From assembly GCF_009905375.1 (NCBI RefSeq), contig NC_133647.1, positions 137,759,263-137,823,262 on the forward strand: a stretch of 64,000 nucleotides of DNA, in the 5' to 3' direction. Positions 24,606 to 35,485 of the stretch are shown here, piece by piece. Source of the DNA: Apium graveolens. Taxonomy: Eukaryota > Streptophyta > Magnoliopsida > Apiales > Apiaceae. The notes beneath the pieces are model-generated. The model was not told where the DNA came from, did no database searches, and was given only the letters and a program-made list of their open reading frames with translations. A program made the translations under genes and the position numbers. Positions within the stretch are counted from its first letter, which is position 1; every line of letters starts with the position of its first letter.

Positions 24606-25619
24606 TGTTAGGAATATATGTGCATTAGTTTGATGATATGTTTAACAAAACACTTAAGTAGAAATTCAGTGTCTGTAGCCTCAACGGATAAGACCATTTT
24701 GGCTATCCGTTGATGGTGTAGCTTTACTTAGAAATAAGTCTAGTGTTGTAGCATATTTCAGTCTCTGTATTTAAGATGTAATTCTTAGAAGTTGAGAGAA
24801 ACTATGAGTCATGTTGACTACTAGAAGATATGCAGATAGGAAGGCCAATTGTAAATATTTCATGCCTTGTAATTTTGTATAAATGAAGTGGTATCAACGG
24901 ATGACTTAAAGACCTTCAACGGATGAGAAGCTAAGCTTCAACGGATGTCTCTAAAGCTTCAACGGATAACATCCTTCAACGGATGAGTGCATCAACGGAT
25001 GAAAGCTTCAACGGATGTTCTGTTGATTAACCGTTGATAAGTGGTAGTTGTACCTACAAACAGAGGCACGTGGGTGAACAGAGATAACTGAAATGTGGCA
25101 GCCTAATTTCAGGAACATCAGAAAAAGCAGCCGTTCTACTCTAGTATAAAGAGACATTAAGTCAACAAAGTACTGGAGTGAACTGGAGAAGAAACAAGTG
25201 GAGATCTTACTTTATTATATTATTATATCCTTGTCTTCACTTGTAAACTTGGTAATATATAAACCAAGTAGTAGCTAGTAATTAGATAAGAATTTTTCCA
25301 GAGCTGTTTAGAAAAATCTTGAGAGAAAAATTATCTAGTTTGTACTAGGATGCAGCTGTGATCAAATTCTTAGATCACAGAATTTCTGAAATACCATCTC
25401 TGGTGGAACAACAAATCCACCAGAAAAGTTTTTAAAGGTTTATTGTGTTCTTTACATTTGTGTTTGAATATATATATGTCTGTATCAGCTTAAAGCAATT
25501 CACACACTTGTTCATCTTGAACACACAGTCTTTATAAACTACTCAAAACTTGAAAAAGTTTTGAGATTTACATTCAACCCCCTTCTGTAAATCTCATTGT
25601 TAGTTCTCTAGAAATAACA
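24606..25619 (+). repeat. 3' LTR of copia C, 1014 bp
   Basis: Near-identical to 12816-13830: four substitutions and one single-base length difference seen by eye. It includes the same nine-copy motif cluster. Confidence 0.96.
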
Positions 25620-25624
25620 ATAAC
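25620..25624. repeat. Right target-site duplication of copia C (ATAAC)
   Basis: Exact copy of 12811-12815. Confidence 0.95.
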
Positions 25625-25629
25625 GCTTA

Positions 25630-25641
25630 GCCCTGATATCA
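25630..25641 (-). other. Primer-binding site of Gypsy B
   Basis: The minus strand reads TGATATCAGGGC, 10 of 12 bases matching the initiator-Met site TGGTATCAGAGC. It lies four bases from the LTR end and marks the right LTR as the 5' LTR. Confidence 0.7.
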
Positions 25642-25645
25642 TTTC

Positions 25646-26380
25646 TGTAACACCCCCAAATCCGGGGTCGGGGATCCAGGTTGTCACGAGTTCCATTTCC
25701 CTTATCAATACTTAATCAATTCATTTATCAAAACAGCAACCTCGTTGCGAATATAAAATACACCAAAGAGCCGGATCCCTCAGGTTTTGAGCGAATATTT
25801 AAATCCCCTTCGAAAGGAAGATCTTAAATATAAAAATGAGTTTTGGGATCCGCTCTAACTTTTAGAAAATCATTTTGAAGACTCGAAAACATTTTTAAGA
25901 ATGTTTGGAGTAATGCTGATTTAATAAAAAAAATCAGTCCCAATATATTTAGAAAATATCTGAATATTATTATTTAAATAATATTCCCATAAAGAATAAT
26001 CTTTATAAAAATAATTGAAGTAGAAGTTTTAAAACTCATACTTGGAATGAATATTAATAACCAAAGATATACTTATACGAAAGTATGATCTTTATTTGAA
26101 TAATCGAAAATAAGTTTGATTATCGAAACATTATTCTTTAATAAAATAAAGAATATTATTTAATAAACAAGCGGAGTCATAAGTCCACGAATGAATATTC
26201 AAAATAATATTCATAAAATAAACGGAGTCATAAGTCCTCGAATGAATATTCAACTAATAATATTCATTAATTAAAATAAACAGAGTCATAAGTCCTCGAA
26301 TGAATATTCAACTAATATTCATTATTTAAAATAAAGTTATCGAATAAAACTTATTCGATTAATAGTTTTGAAAACTATAT

Positions 26381-26413
<33 letters not shown>

Positions 26414-28489
26414 ATATACTCGGAAACATCGACTCCCGGTTTTAGAAAATGTTTACCTTTGGGTCCCCTATACTAAGGGTATACGCAACTATTGCTTATC
26501 TCTAGCATATGTATTATGCAACTATAAGCATTTGAATCAACAATTAGATATCAAGATTAAGAAACATGCATGCATATATACCATATCAACATGCTCCAAT
26601 ATATCGCAAGATTTGCTAATAACAATCATGCACTTATCACAAGATAATGCATATACATATATACATCACAACAACAGTATAACGGGTAGAAAACTTGCCT
26701 GAGCAACTGGGGGTGACAAATGGCTTGGGACGAGTCTGGTAACCTATAAACAACATATAAGTTGGAATTAAACCAAAGTCGCTTATGAATCTATACTTTA
26801 ACCAATTAGACTCTAAAACTCGCTTTGCGCTCAACGATTCTCTTAAGTCGCTCGAGTACCCTCGGCTCCACCATTTTTAATAAATTAACCATTAAGGGTT
26901 TTAAGGCGATTCTTTTGCGAGTGCCTTACCAACTGCCTAATACACTTTACATAAATGGTTCATACTCCAATTAGTCCTTTAAGGTCTTTAACCTGTGTTT
27001 CAAAGTAAGGCGAGGGGTAATGGTTCGTTCGCGAAACGCCGTTACTTAAAATGGTCGTTTCTCCTAAACCGTACATCGGATTCAAACGAACCACATATCA
27101 AAACGATGCTCGTAACATGAACTATCTAATCATGGCAATGGTCAAAACCTAACAGTGAGTCCTCGGGTCCTGATTGTTAAGAACAAAACAGTCTAAAGTA
27201 AATCGGACATTATGACGGCTATGTTTACGCGATTACCAATTTTTATCCTACTCTAAATCAACCACCAATCAACCACAATTCAACCATACAACCAAACTCC
27301 ATACTTATAATGCTACAACAACCCCAAAAACGCAATATATCAAATTTATACTACTTCCCATCATGAACTAAAAGCTTTACTTAAGTTCTTTAACTAATCA
27401 ACAAGATTTACAACTCCAAACATATGACAAAACCAACACATCTCTAAATACTCAATAATCAATCTTCTCATGAACCATACTGAACACAAAAGCTCTAAAT
27501 ATACAAAAGTAGCGCTAGGGTTTGAGATTATACCTTCCTTGGTGAGTAGGAGTAACTAATTAGCTTGGAATCACCCTTGAAAGTCCTTACCCAAGCTTAA
27601 TCTAAACAAAAACTCAAGAACAAAATTTTAAGTTCTTGAAAAACACTATTCACCCTCTTCTTCCATGAATTTTAGGAAGAGATTGTGAAGGAATTTGAAG
27701 CTCAAACTTGTAGGATAGCTATATTTATGCATAAGGAGTATTAGATAATTAACTCACTAATTAACAAGGCTTGGATCTTGGATTTTGGATTTTTCTTTCT
27801 TGAAAGAATGAAAGGGCCGAGAGCTTTTAGCTTGAAATGGGAAGTCAACTTGTGTTTTTGGTGAAATGATTTGTTGGTTGGTTGTTTTTGCTTTTGTTTT
27901 AATTATTACCTTTTAACCATGGTGATTTTTGTGTGGCTTGAAATCAACCACACTTCCTTCCCTTTTGGTCATGCTTAGGTCATCAATCCTATGTCATCTT
28001 CCCATGCTTGTCCTCTTCTTATTAGTGTGATGACATCATCCTCATTAACCTCTTTGATTAGCTCGTAATTACTTGGCTAATGACCGCTGATCTGTTATAC
28101 GGTTCGCTTAACTTTCGTTTTCGTTTATCGTTTGAGGGATCATACCCGGGATCTTATTACTTGGGTTCCCTTAACCTTTCTCAATACATTATATTCCTTT
28201 TATGATCCTCTCTTATAATCCTTGAATTTAAATCCTTTTTATCTTGTTCCCTTATACTCAATTCTTTCGGTATCTGACGGATTTTCGGGAAAAAAATCAA
28301 AGTGTTCGAATTTGGATATCGATGATCTTTACATACACTTATATCCCATATAAAGTACTAATAAGTTCTCAGAATAACAATAGAAGAACCCCTACATAGT
28401 GTGGCATGGAAAGTTTTCTTATTCAGCATAATCAGCAAAACACTATTCATAAGGGTTACTAAAAGTTCAAAAAATTTGGGGTTATTACA
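25646..28489 (-). repeat. Right LTR (5' LTR) of Gypsy B, 2844 bp, internally deleted
   Basis: Matches the left LTR over its whole length except for a block of about 1235 bp. The junction is near 25715, where ...ATACTTAATC runs straight into AATTCATTTATC. In the left LTR these two points are 1.24 kb apart and both carry a TAATC-like word, so a short-repeat deletion is likely. Confidence 0.92.
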
Positions 28490-28494
28490 TCGCT
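28490..28494. repeat. Right target-site duplication of Gypsy B (TCGCT)
   Basis: Exact copy of 3184-3188; Gypsy A coding sequence resumes right after it. Confidence 0.92.
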
Positions 28495-29078
28495 CTCCCC
28501 TATGTAGGGATGAAGTTGGAGAACATAAGATATTAGGGCCAGAGTTAGTCCAACAAACCAGGGAAATGGTGAGACTCATCAGGAAAAGACTGGTAGCAGC
28601 TCAGGACAGACAAAAGAAGTACGCCGACCAGACCAGGAAGGATAGGGAATACAAAGTAGGAGATTTTGTGCTATTGAAGCTATTTCCGTGGAAAGCAGTG
28701 ATTTGGTTTGGGAAGAAAGGGAAGCTGAGTCCCAAATTCATAGAACCCTTTGAAATTTTGAGGAAAATAGGACCTCTAGCTTACGAGCTCGCCTTGCCTC
28801 CTAATCTGCAACAAGTACACAACGTGTTCCATGTGTCCATGTTAAGGAAGTACCATGCAGATGCACGACATGTAATAGAATACGAGCAGGTAGATTTACA
28901 ACCAGATATGACCTACATCGAGCAGCCAGTAAGGATAATGGACCAAAAAGAACAAGTGCTGAGAAACAAGACTGTGAAGCTGGTTAGAATCTTATGGAGA
29001 AATCAAAATGTTGAGGAATCAACTTGGGAACTTGAAGACGCAATGAGGAATAGATATCCCCACTTATTTTCTAATTGA
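28495..29078 (+). pseudogene. Pol of Gypsy A, part 2: integrase C-terminus and chromodomain-like tail
   Basis: The frame resumes with SPLCRDEVGE, the usual continuation of the integrase stretch that ends at 3188. It runs open to the TGA at 29076-29078. It carries the integrase C-terminal GDFVLLK region and HNVFHVSMLRKY. The tail (about 28930-29070) has WRNQNVEESTWELEDAM, the W-x-x-x-x-E-x-T-W-E pattern of chromoviral chromodomains thought to steer integration to heterochromatin. This half has no visible lesion, unlike the upstream half. Confidence 0.9.
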
Positions 29079-29099
29079 TTCCGGGACGGAATCCTTGTT

Positions 29100-29111
29100 A
29101 GAGGGGATGAC
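29100..29111 (+). other. Polypurine tract of Gypsy A
   Basis: AGAGGGGATGAC directly precedes the LTR start TGTAATAACTCG. Confidence 0.75.
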
Positions 29112-32100
29112 TGTAATAACTCGAATTTTTGAGACCTTGTAAAACGTTAATGAATAGTACCCCTGACAGACGGGAAAAACTTTTGAGCCCACACTATATA
29201 GTGCATGAGAAAATGAGTTTCGGAGTTGATATTATGATTATACATACCAAATGAGTGTATATAAACGCTATTAGTTTTCGAAGAAAACGAACTTTGAAAA
29301 AAGGACCGTATTTATGACTCATCGAGGATCACAGGAATCACAATAAAATTACAAGATTAAAACCCTACGGATTTATATTCAAGTATGATAATTCAAAATA
29401 TAAGGAATAAATACGAAAGGAATTACGTCGCGAACCATTTACGAGTAAGTATTACGAAAATGCTTAAGCGACCGAGCGAATGCGTAAACGATTAAATAAA
29501 CGTAACGCACTAACTAACCATGGTAAGAAAGTAACCATGGTTAATTTATCAAATAGTGAGCTAAACTTAGGATGATCAAGCAAGCTATCCAAATAGTGTG
29601 CTAAGGAAGCTAGCACATGAAGTTTAGCTTGTAAACTAGCAAGCTACTTGGATTTGTCCCCAAGATTTGCAACAAGAATAAAATCCTAGGATACAAACTA
29701 GGAGAATATCAAATCAATATAATATATCACCAATCCCATTTCCTAGAAACAACCAAGGAAGAAAGCAAAAAAACCTCTCCCCACTTGTTCCATTCGGCTA
29801 TTTCAAGAAAATGGAGGAATTCAAAATTAAAACCTCAAAATCTAGCCATGGTAAAATCATCCCATTAATTCTCAAGCTTCATAACAACCAAAATAAGGTA
29901 ATAAAATTCTTTCATCTCTTTTTATCAAGGTTTGATGGGTGAAATAAAATCAAGAAAGTTACTAGTGAATAGTATGAATAGTAACTCTTCTTTGGTTTCT
30001 TGATTTCAATGGTGCTTTTAGGTTCCAAAAATCATACCAAGCACTTCCAAGACTCCACCATCCTCAAGAACACATCTCAAGCTTTCAAGAAAGGTAAAAA
30101 TCTTTGTCCCAACTTTATTTAAGATTTATTTCAAGATCCATTTAGTATGTAGAAGTAAACCTAGTTTTAGAAGTGGCATTGTTGAAATCTTGATGTTTAG
30201 TTAAGTAGATGTGAGGTTGATTGTTGTTGCCTCAAGAACATGATGTTCTTGAGAGGATTTTGTACGTTTATGATGAGATGATGATTGTTGGTGGTTGTGT
30301 TAAGAGTTAGGGCGTAAACGAAACCCCGATCGTAAACGTAATTCCGTTAAAACGAACAAATCATAACTTTAAGTTTCTGCAGAAAGTCCCGAAGATGTAA
30401 ACTATAGTTTCTTGAAAAATAACCCTTTATTATGATAGAAAATGTTATAAAGATCGTTTAGGCGCTTGAATTGCTTGATTCCAATTTGCGGATCAAAAGT
30501 TATGACCGTTTTACTAAAAGTGATTTACGCGACAAAAACTGTAACGAATTACGAATTTTGAAAATAAAAAGGATCAACTTCAATGTGTTTATAATTCATG
30601 AAATTTTTATGTAGAGTAATATATTGAGTTTCCTAACTTCCATAAAAATTTCAAGTGAAAATAATAATTCTTAAAGTTTATAAAAATATCGGAGTCGAGA
30701 CCGCGCGAGTAGAAATCGTAGAATCCATAAATGGAGCCGACGGCGATAATGAAAATGAACCTAAGATACTTAGAGAAATGAAGCGACCATGATGTGAATA
30801 AGGACTTAAAGGAATAATAAGGGTAGTACAAGTTGAGAGGGTGCATAATAAGTAGCGCATGAATGCGAGTCGCCATAAATTAGAACGGGACCTAACGAAT
30901 TGTGTTTATGATAACCTAGAGCATCCTCCACCTCGAGATACCCAGGCAAGTTTACGAACCCAACTTCATTTACTGTTGTGTTGTGAAAGGATTGTTTTAT
31001 TATCATTGCATAAGTACCATATTTTCCATGATACGTAGTTATTGAATTTTGCATGATATAGCAATGTTGTACGATAAGTATATATCGTGAAATGTTTAAT
31101 TCCGCTATAAGCGTAACATATTATAATAAGACCGAGAGTCGGTCGGGATTTCAAGATAAAAACCCGGGAATCATTCCGGTGATATTATAGGACTATTACA
31201 AGTCCATAATAGTACGTTTTAAAGGGACTCAACGTCCACTTACGAAACATTAAAATACCTCGAACTTTTATTAAAATGACTTCCCAACGATCATATTTCC
31301 TCAACTATATTTTATTGTTCGAATACTAAATATTATATACCTATTCCTTTATTATGGGAGAAGTATACTCCAACGATTATTTATTTCAAACCTGATTAAA
31401 CATTAAAGATTATTAATTTCATAGACATAAACTATTTGAGGAATATTATTTTAAATATTCTTTTACATGAGTAAACTCATTCGAGGTTTAATTATTTATC
31501 GATTATAATTTAATTAATTATTATTTATTAAAGGGTTTATTTATGATTTGAAAATCATAGAACTAGATTTAAATTACTTTCTGATTTCGAAAATCATTCG
31601 AATAATTTCAGATCGTCGGAGAATATTATCCCGACTTATTTAATATTTTGAATATAGTTTCAAGGAGAAACTTTTCCCCCTTATTTAATTATTTGTTGAC
31701 AACGGTCAACTCACATCCTTAGTACTTCCTCCGAAAACTTTCGGAAGTACATATATATATATAAAGTAAAGCTAAGCCTATCAAAAAGCAAAACGCTTGG
31801 GGGAACTTCGATGTGGTTCGAGTTCTCGAGATATGATAGGATCTCCTAAAGGACAAGGGAGGGGTAGGATCCAAGTACTTCGTGTATTGGATAGACTACT
31901 GGTACCGTAGGAGACGGTACAATATGTACCAATGGTCCTGCGAAGTGTGTGTATACCCGAAATGAGGACACATAGCCTGTATGCGGCAAGGGTGATAATC
32001 GGGATACGAAGGTGTCGTCCTTCTACTAGTAGAAAAGGTTACTTTTATCGTAGTACGACTGATCATCGTATGCGGTGGCTCCAACGAATGTCCTAATTCT

Positions 32101-32813
32101 TCCAATTGGAATTGTGATGAAATACCGTAACCCAAACCTAGGTGCTGAGTTTAGTTTTAAGGTATTCGCAGGTTAATAAAATCCATTAAAGGATTGTTTT
32201 CATAAGAAGGTGTGTATCACCAAGGAAAACTAATTTCGAATAAAACATAACTATCATATATGATGTTTTACGTAAGTTATCATAAAATCATTTGCATACT
32301 GTACATTATTATGATGGGCATTATAGTTCACACTTGTTTTCTTAAATTGACACAACACAACAGTGAATCAAGATGTCTGCCATAAGAACCACAGCCAGGA
32401 AGCGGGTAGGAAATGGCCAGCTGTTCCGTAGATTGTTTGGTGTTGTACCACAGGTAGTCCGAATAAGCTGGATTAGTTTTCAGTTGTTTTGAGTTCGGCT
32501 TATTTATAAGTATGACTTATGCAAGGTAATAAACAAGAAATGTATATTTGTCCGACGGACTAGCCTTACTTAAAGGTTACTCCCCGGTAAGACTTAATCA
32601 CTTTTGGGTTGTAATAATTATCACTTGATGGTTGAATTACTCTAGTTATGAATGGTTCGTTTCTAAGACAATAACCTGTAAGTGTGTGTGTGTATGATAA
32701 GTGTGGGGTCGTGAAGCGTGGGTATTTATATATTGTAGTATGAGTTATGTGGTTGTAGTAGTTTAGATGGCATGGCCTCCGAGATTCCTGACCCCGGATT
32801 TTGGGGCGCCACA
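29112..32813 (+). repeat. 3' LTR of Gypsy A, 3702 bp
   Basis: It starts TGTAATAACTCGAATTTTTG after the polypurine tract. It ends in CCCCGGATTTTGGGGCGCCACA-like sequence at 32813, the counterpart of the LTR end of B. Copia D ORF3 sequence begins immediately after. No gene is supported inside. The partner LTR is outside the window, so its exact right border rests on the terminal CA and the switch to D coding sequence. Confidence 0.85.
31751..31766 (+). promoter_or_regulatory. Possible LTR promoter TATA box of Gypsy A
   Basis: ATATATATATATAAAG lies about 1.05 kb before the LTR end, in an otherwise mixed-composition region. It is a candidate U3/R promoter only. Confidence 0.4.
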
Positions 32814-33450
32814 GAAACACTGTCTTCAGAACTTGAGGAAGACTCATTATGTTGTGACAGCACAAGAGCGTGTGATGCAACTGGAGAGTCAGGAATAACA
32901 TCATCTAAATTTTGAGCATCAGAATTTATCTCCAGTATTGGTGTAGATGGTCTCTCAGCATCTAAGATTGGAGAGTTGACTTTAGATGGCTGAGCTTCTG
33001 TAGATGGAGCTTCCAGATAAAGAACATTTGGTATATTCAAATTGTGAATATCTATCTCAGAGTTTTCAGTTTGTTCTTTAGCATCATCTGTAGCTTTAAT
33101 AGGAGAGACAGGAGGTATTAACACAGTTTCCTGAGCTTGAGTAGGGAATGGCAGAGCTTCAATTACCACAGGTTCTGATGAGATCAAATATTCCTGATCC
33201 CCTTCCTTAGCTTCAGTTGAATCCTCAGATATAGGCTTGGCCTTGTACCTTTCTGCCCTCATTTTCTTTAGTCTCCTTGCCAGTGAAGGAGTTGCTTTAG
33301 CAGCTTCAGAACTTACAGATCTCCTCTTCAAAGTATCATAACTTTGAGCTGCAGTTTCTTTCTGAGAAGTAATATTCTAAGCTCCAACTGTCACAGGTTC
33401 TGATGCATGAACTTGTGCTTCAATTAAAATGTAACTTAGGAGATGTCGAT
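32814..33450 (-). pseudogene. ORF3 fragment of copia D (linker part)
   Basis: The minus strand encodes a Ser/Pro/Glu/Ala-rich stretch with a basic RRLKKMRAERYKAKP segment, like the low-complexity linker after the N-terminal domain of ORF3 in C. It is open from 33331 into the Gypsy A LTR, and similar coding extends upstream past a stop near 33378. The N-terminal domain seen at 41868-42555 is not found between here and the small ORF, so it may be deleted in D. Confidence 0.6.
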
Positions 33451-33808
33451 TCCAATTCAACATTTGTTTGTCAAATCAGAACAAATTATTAGTAACCACA
33501 ACTTTAATCAAAACATTCATCAAGAAATACAGTTTAAGTGGATGAAGTAAAGATTAATAGGTTTCAATGATAACATTCACATTCACATAATACGAGATAA
33601 ACAGAGACTAAATCTTGCAATTAAAGGAAATTTCATTAATATATCAAACGAGTACATTTCATGAAATTCATAGATTACATGCATAAATTACAAGATAGTC
33701 CTAGTCTAAGATGGTTACCATCAACAACCTTAGTCCTAGAAGAAAACCTATCGACTAGTTCCTCCTGCTGCTGACAAAGAGCACTGCAAGACGGATGATC
33801 CATTCTTG

Positions 33809-34021
33809 CTAAAGGAGAGCCTCTCTCCTTTCTTCTTCCAATCGATCAAGATGGAGCTGATAGTCCATCGAAAAGAATAAGAGGTCTGTATGAACCTCTT
33901 GTGGAACAAAGTTCCAGATCTCTTCAGGAATGGCAGTGACATGCCACTCCTGTTGCCAGTCATCACAACTCAACTCTACATTGAAATTTTCATAGTTCAT
34001 GAACAAGTTGAAAAGAACCAT
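33809..34021 (-). CDS. Small post-pol ORF of copia D (70 aa)
   Basis: The first ATG after the TATA-like box on the minus strand. It encodes an acidic, aromatic protein with EEIWNFVPQEVHTDLLFF and then DRLEEERREAL. Element E has an ORF at the corresponding place (44331-44699) with a comparable pattern (VVPDSVYDHLSWDDQLELHF, then a Glu-rich helix). Stops here after 70 residues, with further coding-like sequence beyond. Function unknown. Confidence 0.45.
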   Translation of the reverse strand: MVLFNLFMNYENFNVELSCDDWQQEWHVTAIPEEIWNFVPQEVHTDLLFFSMDYQLHLDRLEEERREALL

Positions 34022-34113
34022 TTTTGTTTATGACAAAGAAAAATGATGAGAATTAAAAGAGAGAGTGAGTTTGTGAGAAAATGGAAGATGATTTGGCTGA
34101 CATGAATTGTCGG

Positions 34114-34122
34114 TTTAAATAG
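34114..34122 (-). promoter_or_regulatory. Possible internal TATA box of copia D
   Basis: The minus strand reads GCTATTTAAACC about 95 bp before the ATG at 34021. A CT-rich leader (ACTCTCTCTTTTAATTC) lies between. Confidence 0.45.
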
Positions 34123-35485
34123 CCATCGGAATACCAAGGGACTCGAGACTATTTAACGATTAAGAGTAGAAATAATGATGCCTCGTCTCCCTAGACCGAT
34201 GTGTAATAATAACAGTCAGTAAAAAGTTAAAGCATGAGTTAATGGGAACTGGAAATAAGTAACAATTACTGTGCACGTGTAGTTTTTCAAGACAAACACG
34301 TTTACCACTAACCCTTAATGATTATGACTGTTTTTATCTCACCTAAATATTCTGATTAAATATGACCGTTCATTATTTACTACAAATAAGTCAAGTAAAT
34401 AATAATGCCACGTTAGCATCAGAGATTCCATCAGGATTTAATATCAGAACTTTAACTTATATCAAATTTTAACAGTCATCAAAATATGGCTTCTGTACTC
34501 AAAATATGAATATCTTTTTCTGTGATTCTTCATACAAATACTGACTCGATTCTTCAGAGTTTAATCATCAGAACTTGTCCTCATAATTTATGCAAATGAC
34601 ACTTAACTATTTGTCAAAAACAACTTAATCACCACAGTAATTTTCATTATTCATATGGAGTGAAAGTTTGTGCATTTAGCAGAATATCAGATAAAGATTA
34701 AAGTCTGATAAACTTCACTACATCTTAGAAATAAGGCATAACTAAGAAAAGTGCTTAAAATCTGTCATCAATCATGAAGTCTACTATAGAACAAATTTAT
34801 GCAAGAGTCCACCTCAACTGTTTGTGCTCATTTTATGCATCTTTTGAAATTCCTTTTTACAGTGGCTTCTCAGTGTAAGTAAGTCACAACTGCTTATCAG
34901 AATTGATGCTATTATCAGAGTATTTCTCCAGTAATCAGAGAATGTGAAAAGTCACCAAGAAAAAATTATTTGCTTTTCTAATGCATATTACTTAATACCA
35001 GCAATGCACTTGGGTCTTCCCTTCCACATTATTTACTCTAGATCTCAAAGGAGTACCTGACTTTTATTTTCTTTTCTTTTCTTTTGATAAGTGAGGCTTA
35101 TCAGCATTTAGTTCATCCTTAAGATTTACTGACATCAGAATTTGACAGATAAGAAGCAAGAATCTAGTTTGTGACTTAGTAATAAGACACACAAAGTAAA
35201 CTTGACTAAGCTCAACATCAGAATTTGCTTGTGTTAATGAGTTTCCACATAAACAACTAATTCAAACATGGGATTTCAAGTATGTTAAAGACTACTAGGT
35301 CAGCATCTAACACAGTTATCCTCATTGGATTGAATAGTCACAGAACATTCAAAACACTATCAGAGTATAAAGATCCGCATCAGATAATAATCAGCATTTA
35401 ATGAATTTCAATTTAAGCACAGATTATATGAAAGTAAAATAATCTGTAAACACTGATCATAAAGTCTGATGCATGAGTACAAAAA
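34123..35485 (-). other. Post-pol spacer of copia D
   Basis: No gene. The sequence is strewn with TCAGAACTT, TCAGAATTTG, TCAGAGTA and similar words in both orientations, matching the motif of this family's LTR. Confidence 0.75.

Larger units (their letters stand above)
12816..25619 (+). mobile_element. Full-length Ty1/Copia Sirevirus-like element C, 12.8 kb
   Basis: Structurally complete: two LTRs of 1015 and 1014 bp (TGTTAGG...AACA), an initiator-Met tRNA primer site, gag, pol (PR-IN-RT-RH), a long extra ORF3 after pol, a polypurine tract (GGGGGAGAT) and a perfect target duplication. By eye the LTRs differ at four bases (12907, 13590, 13686, 13751) plus one single-base indel near 13788, so insertion was recent. 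The large gag, PPT type and post-pol ORF are traits of the Sirevirus/SIRE lineage. Pol and ORF3 carry premature stops, so this copy is probably not autonomous. Confidence 0.95.
3189..28489 (-). mobile_element. Ty3/Gypsy chromovirus B, minus strand, nested in A and itself split by copia C
   Basis: Two long repeats in the same orientation, 3189-7267 and 25646-28489, are its LTRs. Read on the minus strand they run from TGTAATAACCCC to GGTGTTACA; the outer base pair at 3189-3190 has mutated to TATAAC. A PBS-like site lies beside the right LTR and a polypurine tract beside the left one, so transcription runs right to left. The internal region (7268-12810 and 25625-25645) keeps only decayed pol and gag fragments. 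LTR termini and coding remnants resemble A, so the two are related families. Confidence 0.92.
1..32813 (+). mobile_element. Ty3/Gypsy chromovirus A (Tekay/Del-like), left end outside window, split by nested element B
   Basis: A plus-strand Gypsy element whose 5' LTR lies left of the window. Gag knuckles, protease, reverse transcriptase, RNase H and integrase run from 1 to 3188. The frame resumes at 28495 with the integrase C-terminus and a chromodomain-like tail. A polypurine tract and a 3702-bp 3' LTR (29112-32813) follow. The interruption at 3189-28489 is element B, bordered by the duplication TCGCT. The order PR-RT-RH-IN plus a C-terminal chromodomain places it in the chromovirus branch; very long LTRs fit Tekay/Del. 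Several stops and frameshifts make it defective. Its right border lies inside the ORF3 of copia D. Confidence 0.9.
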
